Shown: piece by piece, positions 33,706 through 42,444 of the stretch
How positions within the stretch are numbered: position 1 is the stretch's first letter
How the letters are laid out: the number at the start of each line of letters is the position of its first letter
From: Bacillota bacterium
GTDB lineage: Bacteria > Bacillota > Clostridia > Lachnospirales > Lachnospiraceae
Direction: 5' to 3'
Assembly: GCA_023386315.1 (NCBI GenBank)
Contig: JAEWJZ010000021.1
Location: 27,731 to 91,730 of the forward strand
DNA length: 64,000 nt
Program-made: the position numbers and the translations under genes
Notes under the pieces: model-generated
The model's input: only the letters and a program-made list of their open reading frames with translations
The model's database searches: none
Told to the model about the DNA's origin: nothing

Positions 33706-34554
33706 ATGATTAATAACTGGAGAAAAGAAGAGGCTGTAACACTTAGTCCCAGGCAGCCCGAGTTTGTGCTGGCAACGACTGACTATTCGAAGAAATGTAT
33801 TATGAAATATAACCTTTCCCATTTCTATCAGTTTACCGCTGAATCAGACCATATGGGTGTGATTCCAGATGCCTGTATTGATATGCTGTTCTGGGAAAAA
33901 AATGGGGTAATAAAAGCCAAGGCTGCCGGTACCTTCTTAGAAAAGGGAACAACGAAAACGGAATTAAACTGCCAGTATTTTGGAGTCCGCTTTCTGCCGG
34001 GAGTCAACCCTGTTACCGGTAATGTGAAGCTTAGTGAGCTGGTGAATAACGAGATCAGCCTGGAGGACATTATAACCAGTACAGGAGAGAGAGAGGCTTT
34101 ACTGGAGCGTATGTACGAGGCCGGGTCCTTTCATAAAAAAACTGAAGTATTTCTTGACTTCTATTTGAAGTATTTTTTTAACCATCCAGAAGATAAACAT
34201 AGTTTAAAGTACGTAATTCACGAGAGCATCCTGAATTCAGACGGTAATCTGAAACTCTCGGAATTGAGCAGCTATACAGGCTATTCGGAGCGATACTTAA
34301 ATCAGAAAATCCATGAGGATTTTGGCATGAACCCCAAAAACCTGATCCGGTTTATCCGATTTCAGAAATCAGTCAGCAGGCTGGTAGAAACCATTCACTG
34401 TGCAAATGGCGCAGATACGGCGCTGATATCAGGATATTATGATCAGTCCCATTTTATAAAAGAGTTTGTGAAAATGTCGGGATTTACACCCTCTGCATAC
34501 GTAGAGACCCTTTTGGGTAATGCTTATGATAAAAAGCTTCATGTTATTTATTAA
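33706..34554 (+). CDS. AraC-family transcriptional regulator
   Basis: A 282-residue protein with an N-terminal sensory region (about 1-150, including VIPDACIDMLFW, as in DUF6597-type AraC proteins) and a C-terminal pair of helix-turn-helix motifs (LKLSELSSYTGYSERYLNQ and the family signature YDQSHFIKEFVKMSGFTP). It is divergent from the ridA/dehydrogenase operon, which makes it the obvious candidate activator. AAAGGAG precedes the start, and a terminator follows the gene. Confidence 0.9.
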   Translation: MINNWRKEEAVTLSPRQPEFVLATTDYSKKCIMKYNLSHFYQFTAESDHMGVIPDACIDMLFWEKNGVIKAKAAGTFLEKGTTKTELNCQYFGVRFLPGVNPVTGNVKLSELVNNEISLEDIITSTGEREALLERMYEAGSFHKKTEVFLDFYLKYFFNHPEDKHSLKYVIHESILNSDGNLKLSELSSYTGYSERYLNQKIHEDFGMNPKNLIRFIRFQKSVSRLVETIHCANGADTALISGYYDQSHFIKEFVKMSGFTPSAYVETLLGNAYDKKLHVIY

Positions 34555-34585
34555 AAAGAATATCTATAATGATTAATGATTTCTG

Positions 34586-34623
34586 CGGCTTGTTCCTGTT
34601 TTTAAGAACAAGCCATTTTTTTG
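34586..34623 (+). terminator. Terminator after the AraC-type gene
   Basis: GGCTTGTTC (34587-34595) pairs with GAACAAGCC (34606-34614), followed by a T run to 34622. Confidence 0.88.
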
Positions 34624-34666
34624 TGATTTCATGTCCGAAACTGTCGACCATAATTTGGCAATTCCA

Positions 34667-34688
34667 TTAAGTTGTACATACAACTTAA
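34667..34688 (+). promoter_or_regulatory. AraR-type operator palindrome
   Basis: TTAAGTTGTA-CA-TACAACTTAA is a perfect palindrome with 10-bp arms. It contains TTGTACATACAA, close to the AraR operator core described in Bacillus subtilis (TTGTACGTACAA). It lies 30 bases upstream of the -35 element of the sugar-importer promoter, and an AraR-like GntR gene is encoded downstream at 38912. Confidence 0.7.
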
Positions 34689-34717
34689 TAAATTTACTTA
34701 AAATGTTAAAAAATGTA

Positions 34718-34746
34718 TTGACAAAACATTGATGAAATTATATATT
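34718..34746 (+). promoter_or_regulatory. Promoter of the sugar ABC importer operon
   Basis: TTGACA (34718-34723), 17-bp spacer, TATATT (34741-34746); a near-consensus sigma-A promoter. It leaves a leader of about 175 bases that contains two further palindromes. Confidence 0.75.
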
Positions 34747-34835
34747 TAATTCATAACTAATTTTAGTAAAAATAACTAGAAAAATATGGATGTAAAAAAA
34801 TAATATAACAATTATTACATAAATCATCTGCTGTA

Positions 34836-34899
34836 ATTCGACAAAATATGTCGAATAAAACAAAATACACATTTGCACTATGTGCAAATTGTATATACT
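34836..34899 (+). promoter_or_regulatory. Two further palindromes and a possible second promoter in the importer leader
   Basis: ATTCGACA-AAATA-TGTCGAAT (34836-34856) and ATTTGCAC-TAT-GTGCAAAT (34871-34889) are perfect inverted repeats, different from each other and from the AraR-type site. TTTGCA (34872-34877) with TATACT (34894-34899), 16 bases apart, could form a second promoter overlapping the last palindrome. Possible additional operators, for example for a carbon-source regulator. Nothing else was seen in 34555-34927. Confidence 0.5.
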
Positions 34900-34927
34900 A
34901 AAAATGTTATTATTAGGAGGGTATGAA

Positions 34928-36112
34928 ATGATGAAACGAAGAGTACTTGGAGTCATGCTTAGTGCAGTGTTGGCGGCATCTGCATTATTTGGATGCAGCA
35001 CTTCCCAGACAGCTGCAACCACAGAGGCGGGAACCAAAGCGGCAGAGACAACAGCGGCAGAGACAACAGCCGGGACAACTACCGCAGCCACAGAAGCGGC
35101 TAAAGCAGCCGGAAAGGGCGGAAAAGTAGGTGTGGCGATGCCAACCCAGTCTTCTGAACGCTGGATTAATGATGGTGCCAACATGAAGAAACAGCTGGAG
35201 GCTCTGGGATATGAGGTAGATCTACAGTATGCCGAGGATGATGTACAGATGCAGGTATCCCAGATTGAGAACATGATTGCTTCCGGAGTTAAGTGTCTGG
35301 TTATTGCTTCCATCGACTCCTCAGCTCTGGTCAACGTGGAAGCTCAGGCCAAGAGCGCCGGAATCCCAATCATTGCCTATGACCGTCTGCTGATGGATAC
35401 AGATGCTGTTTCCTATTATGCAACGTTTGATAATAAGGGAGTAGGTACAGCCATAGGTGAGTACATCAAAGAAGCGAAGCAGTTGGATAAGGCAAAAGCA
35501 GAAGGAAAATCCTATACCATTGAATTCTTTATGGGTTCACCTGATGATAACAACGCACTGTTCCTCTATAACGGATTGATGGAAGTATTAAAGCCATATC
35601 TGGATGACGGAACCTTAAAATGCGAATCCGGACGTACTTCATTTGAAGATACCTGTATCTTAAGATGGTCTCAGGAAACAGCTCAGCAGAACTGTGAGAA
35701 CTACTTAACTGGTTTCTATGCAGATAAAAAGCTTGATATCTGTGCATCCGCATTTGACGGTTTTGCTTATGGATGCAAGGCTGCATTAGAGGGAGCGGGA
35801 TATAAAGTAGGCGTTGACTGGCCGTTAGTAACTGGTCAGGATGCAGAATTAATGGCAGTAAAAAATGTTATCTCCGGTTATCAGACCATGTCCATTTATA
35901 AAGACACAAGACTCCTGGCTGAAAAATGTGTAACGATGGTTCAGGCAGTGTTAGAAGGCGGAAAACCTGAGATTAACGATACAACCCAGTACAACAACGG
36001 TAAGGTGGTAGTTCCTTCCTATCTGTGTACACCGGTTGCAGTTGACAAGGAAAATTACAAAAAGATTATTATTGATGGCGGTTATTATACAGAACAACAG
36101 CTGGCACAGTAG
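34928..36112 (+). CDS. chvE: Sugar ABC transporter substrate-binding lipoprotein (ChvE-like)
   Basis: A 394-residue periplasmic-binding-protein-fold lipoprotein: signal with lipobox region ALFGC, a Thr/Ala-rich linker, and a Peripla_BP_4 domain (KVGVAMPTQSSERWINDGAN onward). It matches the binding protein of the multiple-monosaccharide (ChvE-GguAB) group, which binds arabinose, xylose, galactose and related sugars. ATG at 34928 has AGGAGGG 6 bases upstream; the in-frame ATG at 34880 lies before that site. It is the first gene of the operon with gguA, gguB and the AraR-like regulator. Confidence 0.88.
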   Translation: MMKRRVLGVMLSAVLAASALFGCSTSQTAATTEAGTKAAETTAAETTAGTTTAATEAAKAAGKGGKVGVAMPTQSSERWINDGANMKKQLEALGYEVDLQYAEDDVQMQVSQIENMIASGVKCLVIASIDSSALVNVEAQAKSAGIPIIAYDRLLMDTDAVSYYATFDNKGVGTAIGEYIKEAKQLDKAKAEGKSYTIEFFMGSPDDNNALFLYNGLMEVLKPYLDDGTLKCESGRTSFEDTCILRWSQETAQQNCENYLTGFYADKKLDICASAFDGFAYGCKAALEGAGYKVGVDWPLVTGQDAELMAVKNVISGYQTMSIYKDTRLLAEKCVTMVQAVLEGGKPEINDTTQYNNGKVVVPSYLCTPVAVDKENYKKIIIDGGYYTEQQLAQ

Positions 36113-36126
36113 CAGAGACGTACATA

Positions 36127-36160
36127 CAGGCGGCGGTGGAAAAGACTGCCGCCTGTTTTC
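36127..36160 (+). terminator. Intra-operon hairpin between binding-protein and ATPase genes
   Basis: CAGGCGGC (36127-36134) pairs with GCCGCCTG (36148-36155) followed by TTTTC. Such a partial terminator or 3'-end stabiliser typically gives more binding protein than transporter. Confidence 0.7.
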
Positions 36161-36191
36161 GTGAAGGATAAAAAGAAAAGGAGTTGGAAAG

Positions 36192-37739
36192 ATGGCCGAT
36201 TATATCCTGGAGATGAATCACATCACCAAAGAATTTTATGGTGTAAAGGCGCTTGATGATGTGAATATCAAGGTGAAACGCGGAGAAATCCATGCTCTCT
36301 GCGGAGAAAACGGGGCCGGGAAGTCTACGCTTATGAACGTACTCTCCGGCGTTTATCCTTATGGAACCTATAGCGGTGATATTGTCTATCACGGAGCGGT
36401 GTGCCAGTTCCATAACATTAAGCAAAGTGAGGCAAAGGGCATTGTAATCATTCATCAGGAGCTGGCATTAAGCCCATATCTGTCTGTAGCAGAAAATGTT
36501 TTCCTGGGAAATGAGCAGACAGGGAAAAAAGGAGTGATTGACTGGACCAAAACCCATAAACGGGCACAGGAAATGCTGGCGAAAGTCGGGCTTGCCAATG
36601 AAAATTTAAATGTACCGGTAAACAGTCTTGGAGTTGGCAAGCAGCAGTTAATTGAGATTGCAAGAGCAATGGCTAAACAGGTGGAACTTCTGATTTTAGA
36701 TGAACCTACGGCAGCGCTTAATGATGAAGAGAGCAAGCGTCTTTTAAATATTATGCTGGAACTGAAAAAGCATGGAATAACCTGCATTATGATTTCCCAT
36801 AAGCTGAATGAAATCAGTTATGTTGCGGATTCCATTACCGTTATCCGGGATGGGAAGACCATTGAGACTCTGGATAAAGGGAAAGATGAGATCAGTGAGG
36901 ACCGGATCATAAAGGGAATGGTAGGACGGGAACTGACGAACCGTTATCCGGAGCGGACCAGCGAAATTAAAGATAAGATATTTGAGGTGGAGAACTGGAA
37001 TGCTTATCATCCGGATGATCCTGAGCGCCATGTGATTCAGGATGTATCCTTTCATGTACGGGCCGGTGAGGTAGTGGGATTTGCCGGACTGATGGGTGCA
37101 GGAAGAACGGAACTGGCGATGAGTCTTTTTGGGAGATCCTATGGGCAGAAAATCAGGGGAACCATAAAAATTAACGGGAAGCAGGTCATTATAAGGAATG
37201 TGAGAGATGCCATTAATAATAAGCTGGCATATGTATCGGAAGACCGTAAGAACTACGGACTGATTCTCATAGATACTGTCAAAGGGAATATGACGCTGGC
37301 AGCTCTTAGAAACTTCTTTTCCAAAAGAGGTATTGTTAACAAGAATGATGAAATCATTTCCGCAGAAAACTACCGGAAAAAAATTAATGTTAAGTCTAAT
37401 TCCATCAACCAGTCAGTCAGCTCTCTGTCTGGAGGAAATCAGCAGAAGGTCGTCCTTGCCAAATGGATGCTGACCCAGCCTGATATCCTGATACTAGATG
37501 AACCCACCCGGGGCATTGATATTGGCGCGAAGTATGAAATATACTGTGTCATCAATGATCTGGCAAAGGCCGGAAAGGCCATTCTTGTCATATCGTCAGA
37601 GCTTCAGGAGTTAATCGGAACCTGTGACCGCATCTATGTCATCAACGGAGGGCATATCTGCGGAGAACTTACCAGGGAAGAGGTTTCACAGGAAAAGATT
37701 ATGAAGTGTATCATGGAAGACAACGGAAAGGAAGAATAA
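36192..37739 (+). CDS. mmsA: Multiple-monosaccharide ABC transporter ATP-binding protein
   Basis: A 515-residue protein with two ABC ATPase domains, as in RbsA/XylG/GguA. The first domain shows Walker [11 protein letters not shown], signature NSLGVGKQQ and Walker [10 protein letters not shown]; the second has a degenerate Walker A ([10 protein letters not shown]), a full [14 protein letters not shown] signature and [12 protein letters not shown]. It energises the importer. It starts 3 bases after an AAAGGAG-like site and is followed closely by the permease gene. Confidence 0.93.
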   Translation: MADYILEMNHITKEFYGVKALDDVNIKVKRGEIHALCGENGAGKSTLMNVLSGVYPYGTYSGDIVYHGAVCQFHNIKQSEAKGIVIIHQELALSPYLSVAENVFLGNEQTGKKGVIDWTKTHKRAQEMLAKVGLANENLNVPVNSLGVGKQQLIEIARAMAKQVELLILDEPTAALNDEESKRLLNIMLELKKHGITCIMISHKLNEISYVADSITVIRDGKTIETLDKGKDEISEDRIIKGMVGRELTNRYPERTSEIKDKIFEVENWNAYHPDDPERHVIQDVSFHVRAGEVVGFAGLMGAGRTELAMSLFGRSYGQKIRGTIKINGKQVIIRNVRDAINNKLAYVSEDRKNYGLILIDTVKGNMTLAALRNFFSKRGIVNKNDEIISAENYRKKINVKSNSINQSVSSLSGGNQQKVVLAKWMLTQPDILILDEPTRGIDIGAKYEIYCVINDLAKAGKAILVISSELQELIGTCDRIYVINGGHICGELTREEVSQEKIMKCIMEDNGKEE

Positions 37740-37741
37740 AG

Positions 37742-38908
37742 ATGGAAAAGAAGAAAACAGTTAATATTAACATGAAGCAGTATGGTATGATTCTGGCTCT
37801 TATAGTAGTTTTCTTAATCTTTGCGGCAATGACCGGCGGAAAAAACATGTCTCCGGCAAACATTAACAATTTAATCATGCAGAACAGCTATATTGTAATT
37901 CTTGCGGTAGGCATGCTTCTTTGTGTTCTGACCGGTAATATTGATCTGGGGGTTGGTTCCATTGTTGCCGTGTGCGGAGCGGTTGTGGGAATTATGATCG
38001 TAGATTATAAAACCAGCATGTGGGTGGCAATTCTGGCAGCCTTGGCTATTGGTACACTCTCCGGTATGTTCGTTGGATTTTTTGTATCTAAGCTTTCCAT
38101 ACCTCCCTTTATCGTAACACTGGCAACCATGCTTATGGGGCGTGGGCTTACCTATACTCTGTTAAAGGCACAGACCAAAGGTCCGCTTCCGGCAAATTAT
38201 ACCTACATAGGCGCAGGATTTCTTCCAACTGTAAAAATTCCCTTTGGAGGGGGTACACTGGATCTGGTATCCATCGGTGCGGCACTCATCGCATTTGCCT
38301 TCATTATCCTGTCGGAAATCAGAAGTATAAAAACAAAAAAGAAATACGATTTTCCTGTTAATCCGCTGTGGCAGACGGCTGTCAAGGTGGGCGTAGTCAT
38401 GGTTATTGTGTGGTTTTTCTTCTATAAACTGGCACGTTACAACGGAATTCCCTTTGTTCTCGTTATTATGGGACTTCTGGTTGCCCTGTACCACTTTATT
38501 ACCAGCAAGACTGTGGCAGGAAGGCAGATCTATGCATTGGGTGGAAATGCAAAAGCAGCCCGTCTGTCCGGTATTAATACGGAAAAGGTATTTTTCTGGG
38601 TTTATACCAATATGGGAATCATGTGCGCAATTGCAGGAATCGTTCTTTCCGCAAGAAATGCATCGGCAACGCCTAAGGCAGGAGACCAGTTTGAGATGGA
38701 TGCCATTGCTTCCTGTTATATCGGCGGTGCTGCCACTTCAGGAGGAATCGGAACCATCATAGGAGCGGTTGTAGGTGCATTTATCATGGGAATCTTAAAC
38801 AACGGCATGTCTCTTTACGGCTGGTCTACGGATATTCAGAAGATCGTAAAAGGCGCTGTTTTGTTAGGTGCAGTTACGGTTGACTTATTATCCAAAAGGA
38901 AAAAATAA
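37742..38908 (+). CDS. mmsB: Multiple-monosaccharide ABC transporter permease
   Basis: A 388-residue integral membrane protein with about ten hydrophobic segments, of the BPD_transp_2 (RbsC/XylH/GguB) type. Conserved pieces include VLTGNIDLGVGSIVAVCGA and the GGIGTIIGAVVGAFIMGIL loop near the C-terminus that contacts the ATPase. ATG at 37742 follows the mmsA stop by 2 bases with AAGGAAG upstream; an in-frame start at 37706 would overlap mmsA. Confidence 0.93.
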   Translation: MEKKKTVNINMKQYGMILALIVVFLIFAAMTGGKNMSPANINNLIMQNSYIVILAVGMLLCVLTGNIDLGVGSIVAVCGAVVGIMIVDYKTSMWVAILAALAIGTLSGMFVGFFVSKLSIPPFIVTLATMLMGRGLTYTLLKAQTKGPLPANYTYIGAGFLPTVKIPFGGGTLDLVSIGAALIAFAFIILSEIRSIKTKKKYDFPVNPLWQTAVKVGVVMVIVWFFFYKLARYNGIPFVLVIMGLLVALYHFITSKTVAGRQIYALGGNAKAARLSGINTEKVFFWVYTNMGIMCAIAGIVLSARNASATPKAGDQFEMDAIASCYIGGAATSGGIGTIIGAVVGAFIMGILNNGMSLYGWSTDIQKIVKGAVLLGAVTVDLLSKRKK

Positions 38909-38911
38909 TAA

Positions 38912-40015
38912 ATGACAGTGGGAGAAAAGATGCAGTCTCAGGAAGCAAAATATATGGCTGTTGTAAACTGGGTTATGGAGCAGATTCAAAGCGGAGTGTT
39001 TAAGACAGGGGATAAGCTGCCGTCTGAAAACGAACTGAGCCGTGAGTTTGAACTGAGCAGGCAGACCGTCCGTCATGCCATAGATGTGCTGGAGCAGAAA
39101 AATATGCTCACCAGAATCCGGGGAAGCGGAACGTATTTAGGCGTGGGAAACCGGGAAGTGAGAAAGGATCGGTATCAGAATATTGCGGTGATCAGTACCT
39201 ATGTGGACAGCTATATTTTTCCGCCTGTCTTAAAAGGAATTGAAAAGACATTATCAAAGGCCGGCTATACCATGCAGGTAGCATTTACAGGAAACAGGAT
39301 TGAAAAAGAAGGAGAAATCCTTGATAAGCTGCTGAAAAAAGGGTTCATTGACGGGCTGATCGTGGAACCGGCGAAAAGTGCGCTGCCAAATCCAAATCTG
39401 GATTCCTACCGCAGGCTTGCGAAACGGCAGCTTCCCGTTCTGTTCTTTAACAGCAGCTATCCCCAGCTGCCATTTCCCTGTGTGGCACTGCATGATGAAC
39501 TGGTGGCCAGGAAGGCTGTTGAGTATCTGATCCGTGCAGGGCACAGGAGAATCGGCGGCATCTTTAAATGTGATGACGGGCAGGGGCATCTTCGTTATCT
39601 GGGATTTGTAAAGGCAATGAAGCAGGCTGGTTTCGGCATTGACAGGAGGGGGATCGTCTGGATTGATTCGGAGAGCCAGAATGATCTGGAATCCTGGTCC
39701 GACTATCTTTTTGACCGGCTAAAGGACTGTACGGCATTGGTCTGCTATAATGATGAGGTGGCCTATATGCTGTCAGGAATCTGTATGAAGAGAGGAATTC
39801 TGATTCCTGAAGATCTGTCCCTGGTCAGTATAGATAATTCAGAGCTTGCTTCTCTGGGTGAGGTTCCCATTACTTCATATCCCCACCCAATGGAGGCCCT
39901 GGGTAAAAAAGCGGCAGAAAATATGATTCGTATGATTGAGAATCCCTATTTCGATGGGAATTATCTTTTTGATTCCGAGGCAGTGGAACGGGATTCCGTT
40001 CGCGTCAGAGTATAG
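38912..40015 (+). CDS. AraR-like GntR/LacI-type transcriptional regulator
   Basis: A 367-residue repressor with an N-terminal GntR winged helix (KLPSENELSREFELSRQTVR, the GntR signature) and a C-terminal LacI/sugar-binding fold (IAVISTYVDSYIFPPVLKGI onward). This chimeric architecture is that of AraR, the L-arabinose-responsive repressor of Firmicutes. It follows mmsB by 3 bases. The AraR-type palindrome at 34667 in front of the operon fits autoregulation by this protein. The identity as AraR is inferred from the architecture and operator. Confidence 0.85.
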   Translation: MTVGEKMQSQEAKYMAVVNWVMEQIQSGVFKTGDKLPSENELSREFELSRQTVRHAIDVLEQKNMLTRIRGSGTYLGVGNREVRKDRYQNIAVISTYVDSYIFPPVLKGIEKTLSKAGYTMQVAFTGNRIEKEGEILDKLLKKGFIDGLIVEPAKSALPNPNLDSYRRLAKRQLPVLFFNSSYPQLPFPCVALHDELVARKAVEYLIRAGHRRIGGIFKCDDGQGHLRYLGFVKAMKQAGFGIDRRGIVWIDSESQNDLESWSDYLFDRLKDCTALVCYNDEVAYMLSGICMKRGILIPEDLSLVSIDNSELASLGEVPITSYPHPMEALGKKAAENMIRMIENPYFDGNYLFDSEAVERDSVRVRV

Positions 40016-40025
40016 GAGGGGGAAC

Positions 40026-40298
40026 ATGAGTGAAGATAAGAAGAAGCAGGGGGAGTCGCCTGCACCTATTACCCTGTTTTTAAGACTGGCGGGAGGAGGA
40101 TATTTAGTATGGCTGGCATTTCAGCTGGTGCCGGATATTCTTATCTCTTCCGGGTTTAGAAACATAATTCAGCTGGTCTTTATGATATTGTTTTTTATTA
40201 CGGGTTCAATTCTGATCATCTGGTCATTAAAGAAAATACTGCTGAAAGGGCCAGCCCGGACGGAGCCATTGGAGGAAGAAGAACAGGAGCACATATAA
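40026..40298 (+). CDS. Small two-span membrane protein of unknown function
   Basis: A 90-residue protein starting at ATG 40026, 6 bases after AGGAGGGGG. Hydrophobic segments lie at about 18-40 and 45-66, with a charged head and an acidic tail. It begins 10 bases after the AraR-like gene, so it may be cotranscribed with the importer operon. No family recognised. The reading frame is open upstream, but there is no site to support a longer product. Confidence 0.65.
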   Translation: MSEDKKKQGESPAPITLFLRLAGGGYLVWLAFQLVPDILISSGFRNIIQLVFMILFFITGSILIIWSLKKILLKGPARTEPLEEEEQEHI

Positions 40299-40371
40299 TA
40301 AAATTTAGGATATCTGGAACCGGATTCCAGAAAAATGAATCTGTTTTTACATTTCTTTTACGAAACTGTGG

Positions 40372-40400
40372 TTACAGCAGTAATTGGAAAAGGGTATAAT
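40372..40400 (+). promoter_or_regulatory. Promoter of the PIN-PhoH gene
   Basis: TTACAG (40372-40377), 17-bp spacer, TATAAT (40395-40400). Just downstream CAGAAAC/GTTTCTG (40409-40426) forms a small inverted repeat near the predicted transcript start. Confidence 0.55.
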
Positions 40401-40448
40401 CGGATTTACAGAAACCAGAGTTTCTGAAATTGCAAAGGAGTCCGGTAA

Positions 40449-41810
40449 ATGATAAAAACCTATGTGGTAGATACCAATGTTCTGATTCAGGCCCCTTACG
40501 CCATCAATTGCTTTGAGGATAACCGGGTGGTTCTTCCGGTAGCAGTACTGGAAGAACTGGACCACTTAAAAAAAGCTGAGGGCGAAACAGGTGCCAATGC
40601 AAGAAAAGCCATAAGACTTTTGGAACAGCTGCGTCATCAGGGAGATTTACTGACAGGAGTACAACTGGAGCATGGAGGAACAATAAGAATTGAAAAAAAC
40701 TTTGTAGATGTTGTACTGCCTGCAGATCTTCCCGATGACAAAATGGATAACCGCATTCTCAAGGTGTGCAAGGGACTTGAGGGAGAGGTTATACTGGTAA
40801 CAAAGGACATATTGCTGCGTATTAAAGCGCAGATCATCGGGATTCGGGCGGAGGATTTTACAACCGAGCAGGTTTCCGGACGTGAGGAGCAATACACAGG
40901 AAGAATCGAGGTTTTTGCTCCGGAGGAAAATTTTAAGGATTTCAAGAAAAAAGGAATTTCCACAGACCGGGTTTATGTAACGGACGAGTCGGGGGCAAAA
41001 AACAGCCCTAAACTGTGGGAGAATCAGTTTGTGATTTTAAAAGCGGACCAGTCAACGAGAAAAACGGTGCTGGGACGAGTAAATGGAGATAAAATAGTAC
41101 CGCTTGATTATCTGAAAAGCAGGCCTTACGGGGTGTCCCCCAGAAATGCAGGACAGTATTTCGCCCAGGAAGCCCTGATGCAGCCGGCAGAAACAGCACC
41201 TTTAGTTATTATTAAGGGCATGGCAGGGACCGCAAAAACCTTTTATTCTCTTGCTGTGGGACTTGAAAAGGTTCTAAATAATCCAACAGGGGAATACAGG
41301 CGGATTATCGTTAGCCGGCCCAATGCCCAGTTCGATTCAGACATCGGATTTCTTCCGGGAGATGAGCAGGAGAAGATCTCCCCTCTGATGAGACCTGTGA
41401 TTGACAATCTGGAACAGCTCATTGATTCCAATGAGGAAAAACGATATGAGAATGAGGATGAACTGGCTGGAAAAATAGAAGAGATTTTTGCCAGAGGTCT
41501 GATTAAGACAGAAGCCCTGACCTTTATCCGCGGGCGTTCCATAGTACAGACCTATCTGATTATCGATGAGGCCCAGAATATGACACCTAATCAGGTAAAG
41601 GGAATCATAACCCGGGCTGGAAAAGGCACCAAAATAGTACTTCTGGGGGATCCAAATCAGATTGACCGCCCATTTCTTGATGAACGGACCAATGGACTCA
41701 GCTATGCTGCAGAACATATGAAAGGAAGCTCTTTGTGCTGGCAGATCACTCTGCAGGCAGAGGAATGCGAACGGTCTGTGCTGGCAATGGATGCGGTAAA
41801 GCGAATGTAG
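40449..41810 (+). CDS. PIN-domain / PhoH-like ATPase (YlaK type)
   Basis: A 453-residue fusion: an N-terminal PIN nuclease domain (YVVDTNVLIQAPYAI at the start; later acidic residues in DDKMDNRILKV and TKDILLRIKA) and a C-terminal PhoH ATPase (Walker A GMAGTAKTFYSLA near 258, Walker B YLIIDEAQNM near 373). PIN-PhoH proteins couple RNA cleavage with helicase activity. It stands alone with its own promoter and is common in Clostridia. Confidence 0.92.
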   Translation: MIKTYVVDTNVLIQAPYAINCFEDNRVVLPVAVLEELDHLKKAEGETGANARKAIRLLEQLRHQGDLLTGVQLEHGGTIRIEKNFVDVVLPADLPDDKMDNRILKVCKGLEGEVILVTKDILLRIKAQIIGIRAEDFTTEQVSGREEQYTGRIEVFAPEENFKDFKKKGISTDRVYVTDESGAKNSPKLWENQFVILKADQSTRKTVLGRVNGDKIVPLDYLKSRPYGVSPRNAGQYFAQEALMQPAETAPLVIIKGMAGTAKTFYSLAVGLEKVLNNPTGEYRRIIVSRPNAQFDSDIGFLPGDEQEKISPLMRPVIDNLEQLIDSNEEKRYENEDELAGKIEEIFARGLIKTEALTFIRGRSIVQTYLIIDEAQNMTPNQVKGIITRAGKGTKIVLLGDPNQIDRPFLDERTNGLSYAAEHMKGSSLCWQITLQAEECERSVLAMDAVKRM

Positions 41811-41824
41811 ATTTCTTAATTTCC

Positions 41825-41862
41825 ATAAGGTTTCCCCGGTAAATGAACCAGGGAAACCTTAT
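41825..41862. terminator. Hairpin between PIN-PhoH and the Cys-rich gene
   Basis: ATAAGGTTTCCC (41825-41836) and GGGAAACCTTAT (41851-41862) are perfectly complementary. The T run is weak on both sides, so termination efficiency is uncertain. Confidence 0.65.
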
Positions 41863-41886
41863 ATACATAAACAGACAGCAAGATTA

Positions 41887-42237
41887 CTAATCTCTAAAGG
41901 TAATTGTATAATAAAGAATCACTTGTTTATTACCGCAATGGCAGGAACCTAAAAAAACTGTATTCTCATGGTTGAAACAAAAACCAAAAATGTGACCAAA
42001 AAGGTTGATTAAGAATAAGAAGAAATTTATTTCTCTTTCCAATTCATTTGGGCTGCAATAAGAGAAAACCTGTGCGTACCATGTTTTACATGGTCTGCGT
42101 TCACAACATCTGGGGATGTCCCAATCAATGTTAAATTTTTTTCTTAAGAATTCCCTTTTTTCAGCATCTGATTTTCCATCTATAGATCTTAATACATCTT
42201 CTTTCAATTCTTCTAATGCATTTTCCTGTACTTTCAT
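41887..42237 (-). CDS. Cysteine-rich hypothetical protein
   Basis: A 116-residue frame with eight Cys: a cluster CCERRPC near 44-50, one in FSYCSP, one in GFCFN and CHC-type spacing in GSCHCGN. The N-terminal 40 residues are charged and helical (EELKEDVLRSIDGKSDAEKRE); the C-terminal half is more hydrophobic and less protein-like, so a frameshifted or decayed end is possible. No good ribosome binding site is seen before the ATG. It could be a small metal-binding protein or a peptide precursor; there are no modification enzymes nearby. I do not recognise a family. Confidence 0.45.
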   Translation of the reverse strand: MKVQENALEELKEDVLRSIDGKSDAEKREFLRKKFNIDWDIPRCCERRPCKTWYAQVFSYCSPNELEREINFFLFLINLFGHIFGFCFNHENTVFLGSCHCGNKQVILYYTITFRD

Positions 42238-42369
42238 AACGACATCGCGCCCCTTAAGACTTGTTTACAATATCATAATATTCCTGATAAATTTTTTTGA
42301 CACAAGCACAAGCTGATGACTTAAAGCATATGGAATGCCTTTTTTATTATGTAAAAGTGGAAAATGGTA

Positions 42370-42398
42370 TTGACAATTTCAATCTACAAATGTAAACT
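42370..42398 (+). promoter_or_regulatory. Promoter of the wall-binding lipoprotein gene
   Basis: TTGACA (42370-42375), 17-bp spacer, TAAACT (42393-42398). The first BlaI-type site lies between and over the two elements. The same -35, spacer length and -10 recur before the blaI gene. Confidence 0.8.
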
Positions 42399-42427
42399 AA
42401 ATTAGTGGTTTACATTTGTAGATTGAA
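42378..42427 (+). promoter_or_regulatory. Paired BlaI/MecI-type operators in a 20-bp-arm inverted repeat
   Basis: Arms 42378-42397 and 42408-42427 are perfectly complementary over 20 bp with a 10-base centre. Each arm contains a complete BlaI-type dyad: TACAAATGTA (42385-42394) and TACATTTGTA (42411-42420), centres 26 bp apart. The BlaI/MecI core is TACAnnTGTA. One site covers the promoter -10, the other the early transcribed region, so tight repression by two BlaI dimers is expected. Confidence 0.85.
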
Positions 42428-42444
42428 TAAAAAGGAGAATCAGC

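Noticed and set aside
34738..35334. A 198-residue minus-strand frame opposite the sugar-binding lipoprotein gene
   Set aside because: It is produced by the Thr/Ala-rich linker codons of the real gene and has no ribosome binding site; its start lies inside the lipoprotein gene.
41887..42237. Cys-rich protein considered as a modified-peptide (RiPP) precursor
   Set aside because: No radical SAM, lanthionine or protease/exporter gene is adjacent, and there is no clear leader cleavage site; left as hypothetical.
42378..42427. The 20-bp inverted repeat considered as a terminator or a mobile-element end
   Set aside because: It overlaps a promoter, lacks a T run and contains two BlaI core sites, one identical to the site before blaI, so an operator pair explains it better.
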